DNA from: Aradus depressus
Lineage: Eukaryota > Arthropoda > Insecta > Hemiptera > Aradidae
Reading direction: 5' to 3'
Assembly: GCA_963662175.1 (NCBI GenBank)
Contig: OY759216.1
Location: forward strand, 38,705,087 to 38,769,086
DNA: 64,000 bases
Each line of letters opens with the position of its first letter. The stretch's first letter is position 1. The position numbers and the translations under genes were made by a program. Shown in pieces: positions 10,690-21,139 of the stretch. Below the pieces are notes generated by a model that did not search any database, was not told where the DNA came from, and was given only the letters and a program-made list of their open reading frames with translations.

Positions 10690-11335
10690 TATTTATAGTA
10701 TAAATGCGAAACTATCAATAGGTATTAGAGTTTTTGTGGCACAAAATTTCACCGGCCTGTACGGACGACACTTATTGTATTCAAAACCCCCATAAGGATG
10801 CCACCTATAAATGTTTCGCGAAATCGGTCGAAGGTGTCATAATGATTCTATCGACACAATATTTAGTGAGAGGAGAGGGCGCCGGTAGCTCAGTGGTATG
10901 CGTGCTTGACCTCTGAGCTCAAGGTCGTGGGTTCGTAGCCCGACCGAGGCCCTTAGTTTATTTTAACTGGGAGGTAAAATGAACTTAAGCACGCCGTCCT
11001 TCGGATGGGACGTTAAGCGATGGTCCCGAGCCTGTACGATGTCAGGTACTCGTTAAAGACCCCTACCCTAGGTGAATGAAAATTTAGGGTAGGCAAAATT
11101 TAGGACTCCCACAGTAGAGTCGGGCTCATGTCCACCAGAGTGACGAAAGAGCGCTCTGGTAGTAGGCGATATGACCTCGTAGTTAAAGCCCGGGCATGAG
11201 TCATAAAACCTAACCTAACCTTTAGTGAGAGGATTCGTAAGCCACTATGTGTCAAATATTAAGTTATAGCCCAAACGGTCGATTGGCTTTGGAGGGAGAG
11301 TGAAATTGTTCCGGACGTTGGGAAAAAAAAACTCA
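10690..11335 (-). repeat. Family B copy, inverted, interrupted by SINE-1
   Basis: Before the SINE: AATCGGTCGAAGG...TATCGACACAATATTTAGTG. After the SINE: AGCCACTATGTGTCAAATAT and GCCCAAACGGTCGATTGGCT with TTGGAGGGAGAG. Together they are the first family B submodules in reverse orientation, split by the SINE insertion and its 13-bp TSD. Confidence 0.75.
10875..11220 (+). mobile_element. SINE-1, full length, with TSD
   Basis: A reference copy of about 346 bp. The tRNA-like head has an A box (TAGCTCAGTGG) and a B-box region GGGTTCGTAGCCC, the latter two bases off consensus. A hairpin AGTTTATTTTA / TAAAATGAACT follows the head, one base off in this copy. Then come CACGCCGTCCTTCGGATGGG and a conserved body to GCCCGGGCATGAGTCAT, and the tail AAAACCTAACCTAACC. 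The 13-bp TSD TTTAGTGAGAGGA flanks it at 10862-10874 and 11221-11233. It is presumably transcribed by Pol III and mobilised by a LINE in trans, partner unknown. Confidence 0.96.
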
Positions 11336-11619
11336 ATTTCCGGCGAAAAGTAAACATAGAAACATAGTGTTCTAAGAAAATTAATCTCCCCTTCCCTTTC
11401 TTAAAATCTAATACAATTTTGTTTACACTTCAGGCTTGACTAGTCTGTTTTAACTTTCAAACACGAACCACACAAGCTGACGGTTATTACGATTGCTACC
11501 AGTTAATTAGGAAATGATCAAGGGTATACGCAGTGGGAGTGAATATCTAAAAAAAGGCGTAAGGGGTAGTGGTATCGTAATAGAAAAAGAAACACAAGAG
11601 AAGCAGATAAATATATATT

Positions 11620-12095
11620 GTAGTCTCCTTCCTAATTCCCCTTCCCTTTGGTCGATTTGGCTGAAACTCAATAGATGTCGTCCTTATGGGTTCTGGATAC
11701 ACATATAAAATTTCGTGTTGATACATTCGTTCTATCGGGAGCTATTTGCTGACATACACACACACCCATAGATATCAGGATTCAACTTCAAATATAAGTT
11801 TTTATGTCAATACATTTATTACAAAGGCAGTTATTAGGGTTTTTGAGTTGGGTCCCTCTCCTCTGATGCCTCCATTCTTTTCGGCAGTTAGAGTTTTTAG
11901 CTGACACAAATTTGTCTGAAAATCAGTAGGCGTCTTCCTTACGTATATCTAGATACACACATAAAATATCGTGTCATTTATTTTATTGCTGTTCGCTGAA
12001 ACAACATAAACAGACATTTTTTTTTTAATTTTTGGAGGTTGACATCGAATTTCTGACATAACTTCCCCTATGCTTCGGATAACTGGAGAAATAAA
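11620..12095 (+). repeat. Family B submodules and 3' end
   Basis: CCCTTTGGTCGATTTGGCTG, GTGTTGATACATTCGTTCTA, then the 3' end: TCTGACATAACTTCCCCTAT and GCTTCGGATAACTGGAGAAA. A run of T and an 'ACAGACATTTTTT' precede the end, as in other copies. Confidence 0.7.
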
Positions 12096-12610
12096 ACTGG
12101 GTATGCTTATAAGCGCATGGGAGAGGGTGTACCAACATTACTACGAAGAAAACAAATCCAAAAATAAATGATGTTCTAAACTAAAATGGAGGTTAGATGG
12201 AAATGTGTGACACACATGTTTGTGTTTTTATGTTGGTATCAGCGGGAGTTCAACACACTTGAAATGGGGAGAGATAAAAACAGGACAAGACAAGAAGTAC
12301 CTAACGTTAAAGTGACATTTCAGAGGTGGTAGTTCTGGTAGTTCTTTCTATGTCTGGCCCTTATATGTCAAAAGTCTTATGTAACCAGGGAATCTGTGTC
12401 ATCTTGAGGAATAGGATAATTGACAAAATATCTCATATAATCTAAAAAATCTGCAACAAATAAATTGTGACTAGAATTCCGAATTAACTCATTCCGTACT
12501 GCTCACGCAAGAGTTGCGCCATGGTCATATTGACCTCTTCCATCGGATATTGGAGACGACTTTTTAAACCGTCCTCATACGATAATTAGAGCCCAATTAT
12601 TGTGACAAGG

Positions 12611-12943
12611 AGGGCGCCGGTAGCTCAGTGGTATGCGTGCTTGCCTCCTGAGCTCAAAATCGTGGGTTTGAAACCCGACCGAGGACCTTAGTTTATTTTA
12701 TCTGGGAGGTAAAATAAACTTAAGCACGCCATTCTTCGGATGGGACGTTAATCGATGGTCACGAGCCTGCACGATGTCAGGTACTCGTTAAAGACCCCTA
12801 CCCAAGGTGAATAAAAATTTAGGGTAGACTCCCACAGTAGAGTCGGGCTCATATCCACCAGAGTGACAAAAGAGCGCTCTGGTAACAGGCGATATGACCT
12901 CGTAGTTAAAGCCCGAGCATGAGTCATAATAACTAACTAACTT
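12611..12943 (+). mobile_element. SINE-1, near full length
   Basis: GGGCGCCGGTAGCTCAGTGG head, B box GGGTTTGAAACCC, perfect hairpin arms AGTTTATTTTA / TAAAATAAACT, full body with a deletion of about 15 bases near 12830, and the tail ATAACTAACTAACTT. It therefore carries the (AACT)n tail type rather than the CCTAA type. Confidence 0.94.
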
Positions 12944-12969
12944 GTTCCGTTGGTTTTCGAATAACTGCT

Positions 12970-13175
12970 TTACTTCCCCAGCTATACTGAATTGAAAAGA
13001 AAAAAATATCCTGTCTGTGTGTGTGTGTCTGTGAACTCGATAACTCTCGATAGAAGGAATATATCGATATAATGAATATATCAATACGAATTTAGTATGA
13101 AGGCGGATTGGTGTCAGAGGAACAGCGAAAACGTATTTGATTAGTTGGCGTTGGGGAACGGTGATTCACCGACTT
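12970..13175 (-). mobile_element. Family B copy with both ends, internally deleted
   Basis: Starts TTTACTTCCCCAGCTATACT and ends with GTTGGGGAACGGTGATTCAC. Both characteristic termini of family B are present within about 205 bp, with only one internal submodule left (the GTGTGTCTGTGAACTC region). This deletion derivative shows that family B moves or is inherited as a defined unit. Confidence 0.7.
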
Positions 13176-13392
13176 TGTTTTGTTGATTTGAATAAAAATA
13201 TAATAATTGGTAAGCTAAAATTACTTCATGTTATAATATTTTTATTAATAAAAATTTTATTATAACTTTTCAATAATAAAATTTCTTTGCAGTAACAAAC
13301 TTTAATTGCATTTATTTTATTTTTCAGGTAAGTCGCACTGAAAATACTTTCAATATTTATTCAACAAACGTGAGTTTAATTTTAATTAAATA

Positions 13393-13777
13393 TGAGGAGT
13401 TTGGAGCCAGAGCGGACCAACCCACAATTTTTCGGAAAATGAGTTATTACCATCCTGATGTTGGCATAGGTTCCCTTTTTTCAAAACCAGTGTGGATCAC
13501 TTAGTTTCTTCACTTCAGTGATAGATAGCAGCACTTTAAGTTTAGTCCACAAGTATTTTGCGCATATATTTTCAAAGTCACAATGGATCATACGGCCTTC
13601 ATAAACTTTATAGAACACAAAAAGGGATCACTCATCCAATACTATTCTAAAATTTCAAATATAAATAAATATTTGGGGCCCATTTATGGAGATAAACAAA
13701 ATGTACTCAATTTTCAATTGCCATTTTCTACCTGTTCAGTTTCAACCAGTTGGTCCGCTCTTGCTCCAAACTCCTCA
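13393..13777 (+). mobile_element. Mariner-like MITE, copy 1 (385 bp)
   Basis: Terminal inverted repeats of about 29 bp begin TGAGGAGTTTGGAGCCAGAG and continue CGGACCAAC. The right end is the complement (GTTGGTCCGCTC...CTCCTCA). TA dinucleotides flank both ends (13391-13392, 13778-13779), as for Tc1/mariner insertions. The interior has no transposase; a 71-codon frame from 13583 is probably fortuitous. It is nearly identical to the copy at 16397-16780. Confidence 0.9.
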
Positions 13778-14384
13778 TATGTTTTATTGTCATTATGATA
13801 ATTTTAAAAGTTTTATCCAAACATTTTCCAATATAAACTTTTCAAAATTATAACTGGTTGTTTCACGTCAAGTTGTCATGTGAGGCTGACCTTCCACTTA
13901 GGGTATAATGTCTATATTGCCGGTAAAAAGGAGATGAGAGAGGTGGGAGATGAATGGGAGGTGCGCAGGTTATTTTCTTCACCGGTCAAGTCAAAACGAA
14001 GGTAGATACTATAAGTTAAATATAATATAGTAATAAATTTGTATTATTATTGAATTTGAAATCTATCAAAATCCATTGTAATTTATGCACACCATCAATA
14101 ATAACGTCCTTATTATTATTTAACAATGTATTATTATTCAACATTTTTATTATATATTCCTTCCTTAGATTATACATAATTAATACTCCATGCATCAATT
14201 ATTGTTGTCCCCACGAACTAATTTATTAATTAACTAATGAAGAGAATTCGGTGAATTTGAAAGGTTATTAAATAAATAACTATATCCGTTAACATTCTTT
14301 TTTTTTTCTCTCTTAGAAATTGATATTGACATTTGGGTATCGGTCAGAATAAATAAATTAAAAAATTTGTCGGAGAATCACATG

Positions 14385-14570
14385 ATATGTACTTCCCCAG
14401 CACGAATTAATCAATTTCGTTTTTGCTCTCCCTCCAAAGCCAATCGACCTTTTGGGCTAGAACTCAATATTTGACTTACATAGTGGCTTCTGAATCCTCA
14501 TACTAAATTTTGTGTCGATACATTCATTATATCGACAGTAGCGTATTTGAGTCGACCCCTTTTCTCTGGT

Positions 14571-14605
<35 letters not shown>

Positions 14606-15300
14606 TTCCTTTCAACTTTAGCTTTTGAGGGGCGCTGGTAGCTCAGTGGTATGCGTGCTTGCCTTCTGAGCTCAAGGTCGTGGGTTCGAAACCCAGCCGA
14701 GGCCCTTAGTATATTTTATCTGGGAGGTAAAATAAACTTAAGCACGCCGTCCTTCGGATGGGACGTTAAGCGATGGTCCTGAGCCTGTACGATGTCAGGT
14801 ACTCGTTAAAGACGCCTGCCCTAGGAGAATAAAAAATTGAGGGTATGCAAAATTTAGGACTCCCACTGGTAGAGTCGAGCTCATGTCCACCAGAGTGACG
14901 AAAGAGCACTGTGGTAGTAGGCGATATGACCTCGTAGTTAAAGCCCGGGCATGAGTCATAATAACTAACTTATGGGGTTTTGAATTTAAATATAAAATTT
15001 TCATGTAGATACATTTATTGCATCCGCAGTTATTGGGAATTTTGAGTTGAGCCTCCCTCTAATCCATCCTCTCCTTCGGCCGATTTGACTGAAAATCAAT
15101 ACGTGTTGTCCTTACGATGGTTCTAGATACACCTATAAAATTTTGGGGGTTACCGGGAGTTATCGTGTTCACAAACAGACAGAATTGTTTTATTTCATTT
15201 TTGGAATCAGAGGGACGGAAAACATGAAATTCCGTTGTAAACTCGGCATCGAATTTTTGACCAATTACATAACTTCCTCTGTGCTTCGTAACAACTGTTA
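14385..15300 (+). repeat. Family B copy interrupted by SINE-1, with a C34 tract
   Basis: Begins GTACTTCCCCAGCACGAATT, continues through ACTCAATATTTGACTTACAT and GTCGATACATTCATTATATC, then a 34-base C run (14572-14605) at the point where other copies have a short C run after GAGTCGA. After the SINE it resumes with the GTAGATACATTTATTGCATC submodule and reaches the end block AACTCGGCATCGAATTTTTG and CATAACTTCCTCTGTGCTTC. Confidence 0.85.
14630..14971 (+). mobile_element. SINE-1, full length
   Basis: GGGCGCTGGTAGCTCAGTGG head, B box GGGTTCGAAACCC, hairpin, body and GCCCGGGCATGAGTCAT, with tail AATAACTAACT. It is inserted in family B directly downstream of the poly-C tract. Confidence 0.95.
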
Positions 15301-15309
15301 GACTTTTAA

Positions 15310-15690
15310 TAGATTCATTGCCTATTTAGGAAATTGAAAGGAATATAAAAGAAAGAATCTGTTTTAGTTACTTTGAATACAAACGAATGGTGGGAGAAGG
15401 AGCGAGTCAAGTGTGTATTATCGCGGTCAGTGAATCAATTGAGTGTTTCTTGATGGTTTTGTGGTTTTTCATTGGCCTACTTTGTGCCTCCAACCCTCCT
15501 CACATTTTTTTAACAATGAAGAAAGTTACGCCTTTTGTAGAATTCCTAAGAAAGTAGGTTTATTATTCTTATTACCCACAACTTACATTCTTATTTTTAT
15601 ATAATATAACAAAAGATTATAATTATTTTCAATATGGCTGTCATGACGTGATAATCCGTTGAAAACTCGATCTCAGCTTTTTGCATAGTA
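15310..15690. other. Unassigned sequence with a family C end
   Basis: No gene recognised. Bases 15650-15685 (GATAATCCGTTGAAAACTCG, ATCTCAGC) are a family C or B end fragment, into which the next element appears to be inserted. Confidence 0.5.
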
Positions 15691-16065
15691 GGGTTGGAAT
15701 CAAAATGGTCCAAGTGACATTTTAAAAATTTTTCGTTAAGTGCATAATCCGGGTACAAAAATGATAGTTCTGTTCAGGAAAAAAGTTGTACAAGTGAAAT
15801 CCTAGCCAGTGCTGAGATCTAGTGGCAAATCACTTATTCCATTTTGGTGACATGAACAAGTAACTTAAACATATCAATAGTGACCTTGAAATTATGATGT
15901 TTAATCAATTTTATGGTTTGGTAACAGCAACTTTCACAGTAAAAGCAGATGACAAAATATTTCCGGTTTCGATAAATTATAGATTTTTTAAACCAGTTAA
16001 GAACTTAATGCACAGTTTCTTCAAAGTTTTAAAAATGTTACTTAGACCACTTTGATTCTAACCCC
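15691..16065. mobile_element. Inverted-repeat element, about 375 bp, class unknown
   Basis: Left terminus GGGTTGGAATCAAAATGGTC then CAAGTGACATTTTAAAAA. The right terminus is the complement with a few changes (AATGTTACTTAGACCACTTT, GATTCTAACCCC). That gives about 40 bp of inverted repeat around a non-coding core containing CAGTAAAAGCAGATGACAAA. No clear TSD was identified. It is a MITE-like DNA element. Confidence 0.75.
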
Positions 16066-16396
16066 GTCAAATGTAATAATGAAGTTACTTAACATTTCTG
16101 CAGTGATATTGTGGAACACTGAATAAAAAAATATATAAAGAAAAAATATGTTTTTTTAAATATTGGCTATTTCACAAATTATATGTAAAATATGGGAGTA
16201 CTTTCGGTTTGCTACCATCTTCAGCCATTACTTAACAAATACTCAGTGTGGCTCCACCGCTCAATTCCAGCATATAGGGAAGTTATTGTAATGGGTCCAA
16301 AAATCAAAATCAAAATTTTCAACTTATTTTTATGTTTCAAGGACACTACAGTATTTTTACATTTTTTTTTTTTAAAGAAGTATGTGTATGTACATA

Positions 16397-16780
16397 TGAG
16401 GAGTTTGGAGCCAGAGCGGACCAACCCACAATTTTTCGGAAAATAAGTTATTACCATCCTGATGTTGGCATAGGTTCCCTTTTTCAAAACCAGTGTGGAT
16501 CACTTAGTTTCTTCACTTCAGTGATAGATAGCAGCACTTTAAGTTTAGTCCACAAGTATTTTGTGCATATATTTTCAAAGTCACAATGGATCATACGGCC
16601 TTCAAAAACTTTATAGAACACAAAAAGGGATCACTCATCCAATACTATTCTAAAATTTCAAATATAAATAAATATTTGGGGCCCATTTATGGAGATAAAC
16701 AAAATGTACTCAATTTTCAATTGCCATTTTCTTCCTGTTCAGTTTCAACCAGTTGGTCCGCTCTGGCTCCAAACTCCTCA
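16397..16780 (+). mobile_element. Mariner-like MITE, copy 2 (384 bp)
   Basis: Same element as 13393-13777, differing at only about half a dozen positions, with the same inverted repeats and flanking TA (16395-16396, 16781-16782). The high identity implies recent movement or a recent local duplication. The flanks differ, which favours transposition. Confidence 0.9.
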
Positions 16781-16782
16781 TA

Positions 16783-16950
16783 TGTGCGTGGTCAATTTTT
16801 CCTGCACGAAGTCTCGCGAATGAAAAATGATATCGACTCCGCTTTGGTGCCAATCGAAGCATATCAAGGTAAATATTGTCTGAAAAAAATTTCATCAGGA
16901 TTATTTGATAAAGATTTATCCGATCTAATTTGTTCTGATAGCATTTAACC
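16783..16950 (+). other. Coding-like flank of MITE copy 2, unrecognised
   Basis: Immediately after the MITE the open frame continues for about 55 codons (from VRGQFFLHEVSRMKNDIDSA to FDKDLSDLICSDSI). It is less AT-biased than its surroundings up to a GGTAAATAT that looks like a splice donor at about 16868. I do not recognise the protein. It could be an exon or transposon-gene fragment into which the MITE inserted, or a chance frame. Confidence 0.3.
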
Positions 16951-17126
16951 TATGTGCACTTTTCAATTAAAAAAAAAAAAAAATAAACCTAGTAAATTTG
17001 TCATAATGCATACTGAGTATTTTATATATATTTTGTGAAATAGATAATATTTAAAAAAAGTTACGTCTTCTTTATATTTTTTTAAATAATAAAGTGTTTA
17101 TCGTTGGAATTTATAGATTTAATTGA

Positions 17127-17345
17127 GGGGTCGAGGGTAGCGTGCTTGCCTACTGAGCCTGAGGTAAGAAAACCTTGAGCACGCCATCCTTCAGAGGGGA
17201 CGTCGATTGGCTGTCCCGAGCTGTGCGATAGGTACTCCTTATAGACATCTATCTTAATTAAATCTGGATAAACAACATATTCCCACAGATAAGCTTACAA
17301 GAAAGGGATAAGAGCATTGAATGCTTAGGTCCCTCGGTGTAAACT
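17127..17345 (+). mobile_element. SINE-1-related element with variant 3' end
   Basis: A decayed head (GTAGCGTGCTTGCCTACTGA), the GAGCACGCCATCCTTC block and a CCCGAGCTGTGCGATAGGTA block are followed by a non-SINE-1 tail: CCCACAGATAAGCTTACAAG, then GGGATAAGAGCATTGAATGC and TTAGGTCCCT. The tail is shared with 5040-5175. Confidence 0.65.
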
Positions 17346-17349
17346 TCAT

Positions 17350-18490
17350 TCCAACTAGTATATCTTGTATAATTAATTAGAGCGCAACTTTTCTAGTCCT
17401 TTAGCAGGATCCTTTCCATTAACCTAGTGAAAGTCATCAAGATACCGTAGGTACCTCATCTTCCCTCTGGCGGCTAATTGATGAAACTGTAGTATTATAT
17501 ATATCGTATAGTACAGGAAGTCGAGCCATCCTTTCGTTCTGGTCTTTAGAAAAAAAAATGGAGGTAATGAAGACTATACCAACCGTAATATTTTGTCAAT
17601 TTATAGAAAAGTCGTCGCTGAAGCATCAGCAATCAGCGCGAAGTAATCGAGTTTTCGATTTTCCTTTGAAACCAATATATCGATTCATATAAAAGCTGTA
17701 GAGAAAACTCATAGAAATAAAGGCCGTTGTCTCCCCCCTGTTTTACTTACAACCAGAACCGGTTTTTAACGCAATTGTGTCGTCATAAGTGGCACATGCC
17801 ACCCGTACAGTGTGCAATCTAATCTATCTCATTTTTTTAGACGTTTGCTTGATTTACGCGAAAACATTTAGTCCTATTGAAAACCTGATCCTTACGTAAA
17901 TGTTCGTTATTAAATTTCCAACTAAATAAATGCCCTCAGATTTGAGTTAGATCCATGACTGAGTATAAGAAAGTCACTCTGAGAACAACGGTGAACCTAC
18001 AATGAAACAGAGACACCATATATTTTTTCTAGTATTTAACCATCCATAAACGCCCTTCCAATGTTTACAATATAAACCGCTATGTATATTGATACTTTGT
18101 ACATATAGTGTACACTTTTACTGAGGGACTGAAGGTATGTTGACACAAGTAGGCAATGTCTCCAGCTGATCCACAAAAAATGAGGCCGATAGATTCCATT
18201 CAATAGAGAGATACTGAGTAAGGAGGGACAGGCTCTGTGAGAGGTATGGAAGCCGGCGTTTCACCTGTCATTCTGGCCCACATCAGTATCATCACCCTTA
18301 CGTACCTATATGTCTATCTAGCTATTGTCCCTTACATATAGATAATGGTCCATTATCACCTTAGACCCTGAAATATCACAATTGTCATTCGGAATTAACT
18401 CATGATCACTTTTTCCGTCCATAATCACTTGTTCCCTTCTTTATTCTTCATTCACGATCAGGACTTATTTTTAAAGCTCACCAGTAACAC
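17350..18490. other. Unassigned sequence with a family C fragment
   Basis: Bases 17820-17950 match family C (GACGTTTGCTTGATTTACGC, GTCCTATTGAAAACC). The rest shows no recognised gene or RNA. Confidence 0.5.
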
Positions 18491-19060
18491 AGGCCTGCAA
18501 AATTTAAGTCATCAAAAACTTTTTTCAAAATTTCTTCTGTCTGTACATATTTTTGGGGTGGTGCATCAATCTGTTTTTCTTTATCACATCAGATTTTTTA
18601 ACAATCCCCTCCCGTACTCTAAACCTGTTTTTTGATTCCGCTAAGTGATTAGGTTCCATAAAATAGAATAAAAATCCTTTGAAAACCAGTAATTTTATTA
18701 AATTTTTCTCATTTTTACTTTTACTTATAAATGTTTACTCAATAGCCTTGAAGTCCCTTTTTCTCTTTGTCGTGAAGGACCGAGTGTAGATTTTTCGCTT
18801 GTGTGTAACATTTCGGTTCTCTCGGTGTAGAGTCCACAAACATAGCAAACCTTGTGAGGTGCCCACTTCTTATCTTCATCTCCTAGTTTCAATCCAAAGT
18901 AAGAATAGTACACTTTTCTAATAAAACTAGTAATATTTCTTTGATGTTTCTTAATCATAAATTCTCCACAAATATAACAGAAACTGTTTGGAGAGTTTAC
19001 ACATCCGCGGTTCGCCATAACAAAACGCAGTAGGTTCGTCTCACTTTGTTGACAACACAA
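18490..19060 (-). pseudogene. Cys-rich multicopy arthropod protein, internally deleted copy A
   Basis: The N-terminal part reads MANRGCVNSPNSFCYICGEF, then an HQRNITSFIRKVYYSYFGLK stretch, LGDEDKKWAPHKVCYVCG: two CxxC pairs about 50 residues apart, likely zinc-binding. I recall this as the start of a large multicopy arthropod family of unknown function. The DNA then jumps to a C-terminal segment whose correct frame (18836 down to the stop at 18735-18737) reads WTLHRENRNVTHKRKIYTRS, FTTKRKRDFKAIE. A deletion has fused start and end and put them in different frames, giving a 111-codon chimeric frame. The 3' non-coding part down to 18490 is also shared with copy B at 52.9-53.3 kb. Confidence 0.7.
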
Positions 19061-19560
19061 AGTACAAAAAGGGACTGCCTTCTGAATAGTGATAATAGCA
19101 CTTCTTAATTACAATAATTGCCACACAGAGCGCTAGTTACGTTAAACACCTTATTAATTTAATTATTTTTATTTTCAAGAACAGAAAATTATCGGATAAT
19201 AGATACTAATACAAACAATATCAGAATTGTATTTAGTGAGAAAACGGTATGTATACAGCAATTTCGGTGTCATTTTCGAATTCAGCCAAAATTCATAGAG
19301 GAAAGGTAAAATAATCAAAAAAGTTTTTTCATCGCTGGCCTGCGTAATCACAGAAATTTGTATATTTGTGAATATATACTTTTCAAATTTACGAATAGAT
19401 ATTTACAACTGTAGAAAAAATTAATACAACAAGCAAATGTGCTAAGAGAGAGATAATGGCAATGTCAAGAGGTGAGAAATCACCCTGTGGTGACACTCCC
19501 TAGTCACTGAGTTACTCTGATTTTTAAATAATCACTGCTGCTGCTAAGGAGTATCTATAC

Positions 19561-19633
19561 CAGGAGTGGCCAACCCGCGGCCCGCCTTGAATAATTTTAC
19601 GGCCCGCGAGATCATTTGGGTTGGCCACACCTG
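19561..19633. mobile_element. 73-bp mini-hAT element
   Basis: Ends CAGGAGTGGCCAACCC and GGGTTGGCCACACCTG are inverted repeats around a short GCGGCCCGC...GGCCCGCGAG core. The flanking 8-bp duplication is ATCTATAC (19553-19560) and ATCTACAC (19634-19641), one mismatch. The terminus is the well-known CAGGGGTGGCCAACC hAT type. It is far too small to encode anything. Confidence 0.85.
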
Positions 19634-19645
19634 ATCTACACCATT

Positions 19646-20340
19646 GACTCATAAAGTGGCAGAATGGAGAGCACGGACTAGAGGATTATTGTGAGAATTA
19701 AGAAAGGAAAATAATTTTCTAAACTTGGGTTTAGCATCTACGGTGTCAATAGGTACGTTAAGTTCAGTGTGAAGAGTTTTGTTGGAGACGTAATAAGGAG
19801 CATTGGCTATTGTAGGGGGTTTTTGAATTGAAGGGATTGGATGCGCTGGAGTTTGGAAACCTTGGTAAAACCTTTGTTGTATATACCTAAGTCGTTTTAT
19901 TTTCAAAGTTATTTAGATGTTTTGTTTAATAGTCTTGGTAGTTTGTAACGTCTGTTCAAGGATTCCAAGTTAGTCGTTTGTCGAGTATGAGGCCTAGGAA
20001 GCGGATTTAGTTTTTTCTAAAGAGATGGGATTGTTGTTATGGTATATTTTCGACGAAGGGTGAAGACGATGTGAACTGATCAGGTGTTCTTGGAGGTGTC
20101 TGGATGAGGAGAGAGGATACCAGTATCATCTGCAAAAGTGTGCAGATTTGTTGATGGATGGGTGTGAAATATATAGAATACATTTTGCTAACTTGCCTTC
20201 GCATCGGTCGTACAAGAGAAAGCGAGGTATGATGTCATTAGAAAGATTTCTGTATACACTGACTGTCAGTGTTCTGCTACTCAGGTCACAAATTACCGCT
20301 GAACAGGTATAAGTGGTGAGAGACAACTTCCTCTACTTAG
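19646..20340 (-). pseudogene. Jockey-like reverse transcriptase, degraded
   Basis: Minus-strand fragments of a non-LTR polyprotein. Near 20125-20160 the strand reads TNLHTFADDTGILSPHP, the catalytic FADD box. At 19790-19830 it reads NAPYYVSNKTLHTELNVP, matching the CPYYVSNITLHHDLNIP segment of the intact Jockey element at 61.5 kb. Stops and frameshifts interrupt the region. The C-terminus stops near 19650 beside the mini-hAT. Confidence 0.75.
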
Positions 20341-20654
20341 AGGAAAACCTTGTAGAAGATCTCAATTCTGATAGTATCCAGTAGTGGGCATAAATAAATC
20401 TATGAATACTCTGTGTTTTCAATTTATTTATACTTTTAATTTTTTTATTTTTCCTTTTTAAGACTAATTCTATACGTTCGAAAAGGTATAATCCTGGTAT
20501 TTAAATAAAGTATTTAAATAGAGTATTTAAATAAATGAATTAAATTAAAAGAAAAATTAAGGGAAACTATGTATTCATTAGCCGATTAATCTTATTGTTA
20601 GATATGGAGCAGAATTATATATTTTTACCTCAACTTAAACGATAACGTACTGTG

Positions 20655-20915
20655 GGTCGGTCTTGCAAGCAATACCAACTTGAGAACTCTTCATGTAGCC
20701 CAAAACAAATGCTTTAGATTGGTTGGTAGCTACTCCAGGGACACCTCCATCCTCCAAATCCATGAAGACCTAAATGTTGAGCTCCTACTGGACTACATAA
20801 TAAATTTTAGTAAAAACTTTTTACTTAAGTGTGACACAAATCAAAACGTTTTGGTGAAGAAAATAGGGAAAACTCAGGGAGGGAAACACAAAAATATCCG
20901 TTCACGATTTTAAAT
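20655..20915 (+). pseudogene. Non-LTR retrotransposon C-terminal fragment
   Basis: Reads MRTLHVAQNKCFRLVGSYSR, then DTSILQIHEDLNVELLLDYI. The pattern 'Q-N-K-x-x-R ... L-x-I-x-D-L-N-V' is the post-RT region of Jockey/I-type ORF2. A stop at about 20911 is followed by AT-rich 3' sequence to an AATAAACTCTTCTTCTTC stretch at about 21118, a plausible 3' terminus. It is on the opposite strand to the preceding fragment, so it is a different insertion. Confidence 0.7.
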
Positions 20916-21139
20916 TATAATCTCTGTTTTTGAATGTTTATTAATTTATTTTCTATTCATTTCAGTTACTTTGTATTTGTGTTTTCTTGTTTTTTTAATT
21001 TCTTTAAGAGTTTTTTAAAATTTATTCTTAAGCAGTAGCATTGTTTTTAAATTACCATTAGGGTAATGGTTAAGGAACCTTATTGTATAATTGTACCTCT
21101 GTAAATGCGACTGTTATAATAAACTCTTCTTCTTCTGAA

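Noticed and set aside
10875..10950. tRNA gene (A and B boxes present)
   Set aside because: Same head occurs in more than a dozen copies joined to a common 270-bp body with TSDs, so it is a SINE head. Acceptor and anticodon stems do not close properly.
13583..13798. Protein-coding gene inside MITE (MDHTAFINFIEHKKGSL...)
   Set aside because: Frame lies within a non-autonomous element, ends at its TIR, and shows no known motif; two copies are equal only because the DNA is nearly identical.
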